A DNA stretch of 64,000 bases from Zoogloea dura (GTDB taxonomy: Bacteria > Pseudomonadota > Gammaproteobacteria > Burkholderiales > Rhodocyclaceae): assembly GCF_012927165.1 (NCBI RefSeq), contig NZ_JABBGA010000002.1:248001-312000 (forward strand), read 5' to 3'. The position numbers and the translations under genes are program-made. The notes beneath the pieces were generated by a model. It made no database searches. It was not told where the DNA came from and saw only the letters and a list, made by a program, of their open reading frames with translations. Below, one piece after another: positions 58,334 through 64,000 of this stretch; the stretch's first letter is position 1; the number at the start of each line of letters is the position of its first letter.

Positions 58334-59017
58334 CTAGCGCGCCACCCAGCCCCCGCACACCGGGAACACCTGCCCCACAAAGCAACTGGCCGCGTCGCTG
58401 CACAGGTAGGCCGCGAAGGCCGCATCCTCCTCCGCGCCCACCAGGCGGCCCAGCGGCACCTCGCGCTTGAGGCGCTCCTGGAAGCGCGGGTTGGCCTGCA
58501 CCTCCGGCGGGAAGTAAGTAGGGTTGTCCACGAAGTTCTGGGCGATCGCATTGACCTGCACATTGTGCGGCGCCACCTCCACCCCCACCGCCTGCACGTA
58601 GGCCAGCTGCGCGCCGCGGGCGGCGCTGTAGCTGGAGGCGCGCTTGATGCCGCGCAGGGCCGAGGCGCTGCCCATCACCAGGATCTTGCCCGCCCCGCGC
58701 TCGATCATGGCGGGCAGCACGGCGCGCACCAGGCGCGGCAGCGGGTCCACCAGGGCGGCAAAGGTGGCCCGCCATTCATCGTCGCCCACCTCGGTCACCG
58801 GCGTGGTCGGCGCCGCGATGGCGAGGTTGGCAAGCAGCACGTCTACGCGCCCCGCTGCCGCAACGGCCGCCGCCGGCGCGTCCGGATCAAGCAGCGGGTC
58901 GGTGCTGGCGATCACCGTGGCCCCCTGGCGGGCCAGCACATCGCACAGCACCGGGCCCATGAAGGCGTCGGCGTGGGTCACCAGGATGCGCTTGTCGCGC
59001 AGGGGCAGGTCGGTCAT
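58334..59017 (-). CDS. Probable halohydrin dehalogenase (SDR superfamily)
   Basis: A 227-residue Rossmann-fold protein that would usually be labelled short-chain dehydrogenase, but key residues fit halohydrin dehalogenases, which convert vicinal haloalcohols to epoxides without NAD(P). The cofactor glycine motif TGxxxGxG is replaced by T14-HADA-F19-M-G21, the T-X4-F-X-G halide-pocket pattern. The catalytic set is Ser117-X12-Tyr130-X3-Arg134, with Arg in place of the SDR Lys. The C-terminus GQVFPVCGGW resembles HheC GQVFWLAGGF. GAGGAG before the ATG at 59017 sets the start. A degenerate SDR with another function is the alternative. Confidence 0.75.
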   Translation of the reverse strand: MTDLPLRDKRILVTHADAFMGPVLCDVLARQGATVIASTDPLLDPDAPAAAVAAAGRVDVLLANLAIAAPTTPVTEVGDDEWRATFAALVDPLPRLVRAVLPAMIERGAGKILVMGSASALRGIKRASSYSAARGAQLAYVQAVGVEVAPHNVQVNAIAQNFVDNPTYFPPEVQANPRFQERLKREVPLGRLVGAEEDAAFAAYLCSDAASCFVGQVFPVCGGWVAR

Positions 59018-59224
59018 GGCGAAGGTCTCCTCGAGGCGGGCGGCATGGCGCCCATGTTGTAATGATGGCGCACCCGCGCCCTGCCCCCCCTTGGAGCTGG
59101 CCGCGGGCAGGCACGCCAGATTGAATCCCGACCCCGGGCTTTGCGCAAGCCTGGCCCACGGCCTTGCCGCATTCCCCGCCCCTTGATGCACAATGGAGCC
59201 CGCCCCGCGGTTTGAACCGGAACA

Positions 59225-60385
59225 ATGCCTTCTCTGCCCCGCAGCATCGCCCACCTGGACATGGACGCGTTCTACGCGTCGGTGGAGCTGCTGCGCTATC
59301 CGCAACTGCGTGGCCAGCCCGTGGTGGTGGGCGGGCGCCGGGCCACGCCGGGCGGCGAGACAGGACACTTCCCCCACCTGCGCGACTACGTCGGGCGTGG
59401 CGTGATCACCACCGCCACCTATGAAGCCCGGGCCCTCGGCGTGCATTCCGGCATGGGCCTGATGAAGGCTGCGCAGTTGGCGCCGGAGGCCGTGCTGCTG
59501 CCCGCCGACTTCGACGCCTACCGGCATTACTCCCGCCTGTTCAAGGCCGCCGTGCGCGAGATTGCGCCGGAGCTGGAAGACCGCGGCATCGACGAGATTT
59601 ACCTCGACCTCAGCGCCCTCAACCCCGACGGCAGCCGCGAAGGCGCCCGCGCCATCGCCCTGCGCCTGCAGCAGGCGGTGCGCGACGCTACCGGGCTGTC
59701 CTGTTCCATCGGCGTGGCGCCCAACAAACTGCTCGCCAAGCTGTGCTCCGACCTCGACAAGCCCGCCGGCATCAGCGTGGTGGCCGCCGCCGACATCCCG
59801 GCCCGCATCTGGCCGCTGCCGGCCAAGCGCATCAACGGCATCGGCCCCAAGGCGGCGGCGCGGCTGGACAGCCTGGGCATCCACAGTATCGGCGAGCTGG
59901 CCGCGGCGGACCCGGCCTGGCTGCAGGAACACTTCGGCGAGCGCTACGGCGTGTGGCTGCACAACGCCGCGCAGGGCATCGACGAGCGCCCGGTGGTCAC
60001 CTACAGCGAGCCCAAGAGCCTGTCCCGCGAGACCACCTTCGAGCGCGACCTGCACCCCCGGCTCGACCGGGATGCCTTGTCGCGGAGCTTCACCCGCCTG
60101 TGCGAGCAGCTGGCGGCCGACTTGGCGCGCAAGGGCTACGTGGGCAAGACCATCGGGCTCAAGCTGCGCTTCGACAATTTTCATACGGTCACCCGCGACC
60201 AGACCCTGCCCCGCCCCATCGGCGAAGCCGCGGCGATCCGCCAGGCCGCCGGCGAGTGCCTCAAGCGCGTACCCCTGGAGCGGCGCATCCGCCTGCTCGG
60301 CGTGCGCGTGGCCAGCCTGACGCGGCACGATGCCGTCCCCGAACACGAAGCAGCGCAACCGGCCCAGGCCGAACTCTTCGCCTGA
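59225..60385 (+). CDS. dinB: DNA polymerase IV
   Basis: A Y-family translesion polymerase of 386 residues. Catalytic motifs are HLDMDAFYASVE near residue 10 and GIDEIYLDLS near residue 120. The two helix-hairpin motifs are in the thumb (INGIGPKAAARLDSLGI), and the C-terminal little-finger domain ends in QAELFA, a beta-clamp-binding motif. No LexA box is visible upstream. It is followed 42 bases later by ovoA, and the two may be co-transcribed. Confidence 0.95.
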   Translation: MPSLPRSIAHLDMDAFYASVELLRYPQLRGQPVVVGGRRATPGGETGHFPHLRDYVGRGVITTATYEARALGVHSGMGLMKAAQLAPEAVLLPADFDAYRHYSRLFKAAVREIAPELEDRGIDEIYLDLSALNPDGSREGARAIALRLQQAVRDATGLSCSIGVAPNKLLAKLCSDLDKPAGISVVAAADIPARIWPLPAKRINGIGPKAAARLDSLGIHSIGELAAADPAWLQEHFGERYGVWLHNAAQGIDERPVVTYSEPKSLSRETTFERDLHPRLDRDALSRSFTRLCEQLAADLARKGYVGKTIGLKLRFDNFHTVTRDQTLPRPIGEAAAIRQAAGECLKRVPLERRIRLLGVRVASLTRHDAVPEHEAAQPAQAELFA

Positions 60386-60427
60386 ACCTCCCCCAGAATA
60401 ACGACCGCCGCATTCCAGGAGATCTGC

Positions 60428-62827
60428 ATGTCCCACCCGAACCTCGACACGGCGATGCCCTCCGCCGTGGAGCCCTGGCGCAAGAACCTGCGCGGCACCC
60501 ACGACGCCGCCCTGCAAGGCCCCCGCCCCGCCTGGTGGTGGACCGGCCTGAGCCCGCAAGACTGCCCCGGCCGCCAGCCCGACGGCACGCTCACTGCCCT
60601 GCCCCAGCCCCGGCTCGATACCTGTACCCGCGAATCCGTGCTGGCCGCCTTCGACAACGGCTGGACCCTCACCGAACTCTTGTTCGCCAGCCTGCAGGGC
60701 GAAGAAGCCTTCTACCGGCCGCCTTACCACCATCTGCGCCACCCGATGGTCTTTTACTACTGCCACCCGGCCACCCTGTACATCAACAAGCTGCGGGTGG
60801 CGGGCCTCATCGACAACCCGATCAATCCCTATTTCGAACGCATCTTCGAAACCGGCGTGGACGAGATGCGCTGGGATGACATGTCGAAGAACGAGATGGA
60901 GTGGCCCGACTTTGCCGAGGCCCACACCTACCGGGCACGCGTGTACACCACCGTGCGCCATCTCATCGAGACCCATCCCGACCTGGCCGACGGGCACCCG
61001 CCGATCACCATGGACCACCCCCTGTGGGCGCTCTTCATGGGCTTCGAGCACGAGCGCATCCACCTCGAGACCTCCTCGGTGCTGATCCGCGAGCTGCCGG
61101 CCGAACTGCTGCGCCGCCCAGCCGAATGGCCGGCCGTGCATGCCAGCGCCAACACGGCGGCCCACTTTCCGCCGCGGGCCGGGCAGGACTACCCCGTCGC
61201 CCGGCAGGTGTCCGTGCCCGCCAGCCGGGTCTGCCTGGGCAAGCCGCGCGACTGGCCCAGCTTCGGCTGGGACAACGAATACGGCCGCCGCGAGGTGGAT
61301 GTGCAGGCCTTCCAGGCCGACAGCCATCTGGTCTGCAACGGCGCCTTCCTGGAGTTCATCCAGAGCGGCGGCTACCTCGAGCAAGGCTGGTGGACCGAAG
61401 CCGGCTGGGAATGGCGCGGCTTCCGCAACAGCAAGTGGCCGTGTTTCTGGGTGCCGGATGGCCCCGCCGGCCTGCACCGCTACCGCCTGCGCACCCTCTT
61501 CGAGACCATCGAGATGCCGTGGAGCTGGCCCGCCGAGGTGAATGCCCACGAAGCCGCCGCCTACTGCGCCTGGCGCAGCGCGCGGGACGGCATCCCCTGT
61601 AGATTGCCCACCGAGGCCGAGCACAACGCCCTGCGCGACGCCTCCTGGGCCGACACCGATCCCCCCTCCCGCGTCGACGGAGCCCGCCTGGGCCGCGAGC
61701 AAGGCTGGAACAGCCAGCTGGCCCACGGCTCACCCTGGCCGGTGGATGCCGGCCAGCCCACGGCGGCGGGCATCCACGATGTGTTCGGCAATGTCTGGCA
61801 GTGGCACGGCGACGACTTCAACCCGCTGCCTGGCGCCCGCGTCCATCCCTACTACGACGACTTCTCCACCCCCTGCTACGACGGCCAGCACAGCATGATC
61901 CTGGGCGGCTCGTGGATCTCCTGCGGCGACGAGGCCAGCGTGTGGGCGCGCTTCCACTTCCGCCCCCACTTCTACCAGCACGCCGGCTTCCGGGTCGTCC
62001 AGGCGGCTCACGACGGCGGCGTGGTGAAGCTCGGCGGCGAGGGCAGTGCCAGCCAGGTCTATGAAGATGCCCGCATGGTGGACGACTACATGCTGCTCCA
62101 CCACGGAGAACCGCAATCCCAGATGCCGTGGCCCGGCGGCCCGCAGTGCGCCACCGCCTTTCCGCAGCGCTGTGCCGACTGGCTGATCGACGGCGCCCGC
62201 AAGTTCGGCTCCGGCACCGCCCGCGCCCTGGATGTGGGTTGCGCGGTGGGCGGCGCCAGCTTCGAGCTGGCCCGCGGCTTCGACGAGGTGCTGGGCGTGG
62301 ACCTCTCCCGCGCCTTCATCGACGCCGCCAATGTGCTCAGGAAGGATGGCAGCCGCGACTACTTCCGGCGTGACGAGGGCAATCTGGGCACCACCGTGAC
62401 GGCCCGCATCGATCCGTCCATCGAACGCCAGCGGGTCAGCTTCCGCCAGGCCGACGCCTGTTCGCTGCCGGCCGAGCTGGTGGACCTGGACGCCGTGCTG
62501 ATGGCCAACCTGCTATGCCGCCTGCCCAGCCCCAGGTCCCTGCTCGGCCGCCTCGGCGGCCCGCGGGGTCTGGTCAAGGTGGGGGGGCTGGTGGCCTTGT
62601 TCTCACCCTATTCGTGGCTGGAGCAATTCACCCCGCAGGAGGCGTGGATCGGCGGCTTCGAGAAGGACGGCCAGCCGCTGCGCAGCGCCGACGCCCTGAA
62701 GGCCTTCCTGAGGGACGAGGGCTTCGTGCTGCGGCGCGAGGAGGAGGTGCCACTGGTGATCCGCGAGCACGCCCGCAAGTACCAGTTCATCGTCACCCAC
62801 GGCATGCTCTGGCAGCGGGAGCGCTGA
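60428..62827 (+). CDS. ovoA: OvoA: 5-histidylcysteine sulfoxide synthase fused to methyltransferase
   Basis: A 799-residue enzyme for ovothiol A synthesis. An N-terminal DinB-like domain (about 30-220) has the iron ligands H208-x3-H212-x-E214 in EHERIHLETSSVL. A formylglycine-generating-enzyme-like domain (about 240-560) includes the NVWQWHGDDFNPL and DGQHSMILGGSWISCGDEAS segments. A C-terminal SAM methyltransferase domain (about 570-790) has the motif ALDVGCAVGGASFELA (Asp602). The three-domain order matches OvoA rather than EgtB, which lacks the methyltransferase. The enzyme couples His and Cys and N-methylates the thiohistidine. The separate C-S lyase OvoB is not in the window. Confidence 0.93.
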   Translation: MSHPNLDTAMPSAVEPWRKNLRGTHDAALQGPRPAWWWTGLSPQDCPGRQPDGTLTALPQPRLDTCTRESVLAAFDNGWTLTELLFASLQGEEAFYRPPYHHLRHPMVFYYCHPATLYINKLRVAGLIDNPINPYFERIFETGVDEMRWDDMSKNEMEWPDFAEAHTYRARVYTTVRHLIETHPDLADGHPPITMDHPLWALFMGFEHERIHLETSSVLIRELPAELLRRPAEWPAVHASANTAAHFPPRAGQDYPVARQVSVPASRVCLGKPRDWPSFGWDNEYGRREVDVQAFQADSHLVCNGAFLEFIQSGGYLEQGWWTEAGWEWRGFRNSKWPCFWVPDGPAGLHRYRLRTLFETIEMPWSWPAEVNAHEAAAYCAWRSARDGIPCRLPTEAEHNALRDASWADTDPPSRVDGARLGREQGWNSQLAHGSPWPVDAGQPTAAGIHDVFGNVWQWHGDDFNPLPGARVHPYYDDFSTPCYDGQHSMILGGSWISCGDEASVWARFHFRPHFYQHAGFRVVQAAHDGGVVKLGGEGSASQVYEDARMVDDYMLLHHGEPQSQMPWPGGPQCATAFPQRCADWLIDGARKFGSGTARALDVGCAVGGASFELARGFDEVLGVDLSRAFIDAANVLRKDGSRDYFRRDEGNLGTTVTARIDPSIERQRVSFRQADACSLPAELVDLDAVLMANLLCRLPSPRSLLGRLGGPRGLVKVGGLVALFSPYSWLEQFTPQEAWIGGFEKDGQPLRSADALKAFLRDEGFVLRREEEVPLVIREHARKYQFIVTHGMLWQRER

Positions 62828-62845
62828 GCCAGCGCCAGGCCCGCC

Positions 62846-64000
62846 CTATTCGGGCAGGCTGGCCGCGCCGGCGACGCCGTTGGCCATGGCCTGGCGCCGC
62901 AACTGGCGCGCCATGTCGGGCGCAGCCGCCAGCATGCGCTCGAACATACTCCTGGCCGCGGGCAGATCAGCCTGCATCAGCAAGGCCACCACCTCGAGGC
63001 CCAGTACCTGGGGCGCCTGGGGCAGGCGGCGGAAAAGCTGGGCCGTCTGCTCCCGGGTCTTCGCGGGCAGGCGCGCCACCAGGTAGGCCTGAGCCAGGAA
63101 GAGCCGCGCATCCATGGCCTCCGGCTCCAGGGAGATGGCCTTCTCCAGGGCCTGGATGGCACGCGCCAGGTTGCGGTTCTTCAACTGGGCCTCGCCGAGA
63201 TTGATCCACGGATTGGCCACGCCGGGCTCGAGGCGGACCGCGGTCTCGAGCGCCTGCACGCCTTCGGCCACACGCCCCAGCTTCACCAGCGCATAACCCT
63301 TGCTGCTCCACGTCACGCCGTTCGCCGGCTCGATCTCGAGGGCACGCTCCAGGTAGGCCAGGGCGCCATTCATGTCCCCACGCTGCCCGAGCACCTTGGC
63401 GGTGATCTGACACATGCGCAGGAAGCGCGGATCCTTCTCCTCCAGCGCCTTGAGCGTCTTCAGCGCAAGCTCCCCATGGCCGTTGCCCAGTTGGGCTTCG
63501 GCCCGGGTGGCCTGATCATCCAGCGGCAGGGGCCCCAGGCCGGCGGCCGTCTCATACGCAGACTCCGCATCCGCATAACGGCGCATGTCGGTCAGGACCC
63601 GGCCCAGGGCACGCCAGCCGTCGATCTGTGCGGGGAAGCTCTCGGACGCCAGGCGGGCATCCGCCAGCGCCTCCTCCAGGCGCTTCTGGCCACGCCGCAG
63701 TTCGGCCCGGTTGAAGAGCACCGCGAGGTTCGGACCATCGAGCGCCAGGGCACGCTCGAAAGCCCTCTCGGCCTCGGCGGATCGCTGCGTGCCGGCAAGC
63801 ACCATGCCGAGCCCGCCCCAGGCGGCCCCGAGCTCGGGCGCCTGCTCGACAGCCCTGCGCATGGCCTCCTCGGCGGCCTTGATACGCCCCTGCCGGAATT
63901 CCGTCATGCCCAGCAGGATCTGGGCAAGCGCGCCCTGCCGCCCCGCCCCCTCCCCCCTCTGGACCGACCGCGAGGCCTGGCCCAGGTCACCCGCCCTGAA
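62846..64000 (-). CDS. TPR-repeat protein, C-terminal part (cut by the window end)
   Basis: The frame stays open to the right edge, so the protein continues beyond the window and the ATG at 63907 is internal. It is built of tetratricopeptide repeats of about 34 residues, such as PELGAAWGGLGMVLAGTQRSAEAERAFERALALD broken as repeat one, and ANGVTWSSKGYALVKLGRVAEGVQALETAV. At least eight repeats are visible. Such proteins scaffold complexes; no enzyme domain is seen here. It is convergent with ovoA, 18 bases apart. The role is unknown. Confidence 0.85.
   Translation of the reverse strand, partial: FRAGDLGQASRSVQRGEGAGRQGALAQILLGMTEFRQGRIKAAEEAMRRAVEQAPELGAAWGGLGMVLAGTQRSAEAERAFERALALDGPNLAVLFNRAELRRGQKRLEEALADARLASESFPAQIDGWRALGRVLTDMRRYADAESAYETAAGLGPLPLDDQATRAEAQLGNGHGELALKTLKALEEKDPRFLRMCQITAKVLGQRGDMNGALAYLERALEIEPANGVTWSSKGYALVKLGRVAEGVQALETAVRLEPGVANPWINLGEAQLKNRNLARAIQALEKAISLEPEAMDARLFLAQAYLVARLPAKTREQTAQLFRRLPQAPQVLGLEVVALLMQADLPAARSMFERMLAAAPDMARQLRRQAMANGVAGAASLPE

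Noticed and set aside
59018-59224. Search for a LexA box before dinB
   Set aside because: No CTG-N10-CAG with an AT-rich core is present in this gap.
58334-61726. An 1130-codon minus-strand frame running through the dehalogenase-like gene, dinB and ovoA
   Set aside because: Only its last 227 codons match a protein family and have a ribosome site; the rest is antisense to dinB and ovoA, an effect of high third-position GC.

Overview
The window is about 64 kb of high-GC, gene-dense bacterial chromosome. It looks like a betaproteobacterium, most likely of the Rhodocyclales (Azospira/Dechloromonas-like). The reasons are the flagellar fliKLMNOPQR order, the glyQS-gmhB-plsC-ygjP-gloA and miaB-phoH-ybeY-corC-lnt operons, a PEP-CTERM surface protein, TldD/nitrilase/YhdP/GlnE synteny and the many PAS and HD-GYP signalling proteins. 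Genus is an inference. No phage, insertion sequence, CRISPR array or rRNA operon was seen.

Layout. 1-5.4 kb: the end of fliK, then fliL, fliM, fliN, a strong terminator, a small opposite-strand gene, then fliO, fliP, fliQ, fliR. 5.4-11.8 kb: a three-gene signalling cluster (triple-PAS histidine kinase, receiver/HD-GYP phosphodiesterase, hybrid kinase with a dead receiver, a live receiver and an Hpt domain). 11.9-17.3 kb, minus strand: glycyl-tRNA synthetase, heptose-phosphate phosphatase, acyltransferase, metallopeptidase, glyoxalase I. 17.6-19.2 kb: a chemoreceptor. 19.3-26.5 kb, minus strand: TrpB2-like enzyme, TerB-like protein, lnt, corC, ybeY, phoH, miaB. 26.5 kb: tRNA-Met with a clear sigma-70 promoter. 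26.8-29.4 kb: PEP-CTERM protein, Nudix hydrolase, second HD-GYP protein. 29.4-36.1 kb, minus strand: leucine-rich-repeat kinase, DAHP synthase, Kup potassium transporter, KdpE and a shortened KdpD-like kinase. 36.2-37.3 kb: radical SAM protein behind a near-consensus LexA box. 37.3-44.9 kb, minus strand: lipoprotein, PilJ-N-type protein, TldD, nitrilase-family amidase, YhdP. 45.0-47.7 kb: glnE. 47.8-53.7 kb: ethanolamine catabolism (TorF-type porin, permease, EutB, EutC) with a divergent AraC-type EutR-like regulator that has a good sigma-54 promoter. 53.7-57.4 kb, minus strand: two-partner secretion pair with a short TpsA. 57.7-64 kb: glutathione S-transferase, a probable halohydrin dehalogenase hidden among short-chain dehydrogenases, DNA polymerase IV, the ovothiol enzyme OvoA, and a TPR protein cut by the window end.

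How it fits together. The motility, chemoreceptor and cyclic-di-GMP genes suggest a motile cell that switches lifestyle. EutBC with a permease and porin, under possible RpoN control, point to ethanolamine used as nitrogen or carbon source without a microcompartment. OvoA, GST and glyoxalase I are thiol or electrophile defences. The LexA-box radical SAM gene belongs to DNA damage responses.

The most notable observations are the halohydrin dehalogenase signature at 58334-59017, the SOS box at 36204-36223, the sigma-54 promoter at 52659-52675, the LRR-kinase fusion, the KdpD-like kinase with a substituted ATP-binding aspartate beside kup, and the compact TpsA.
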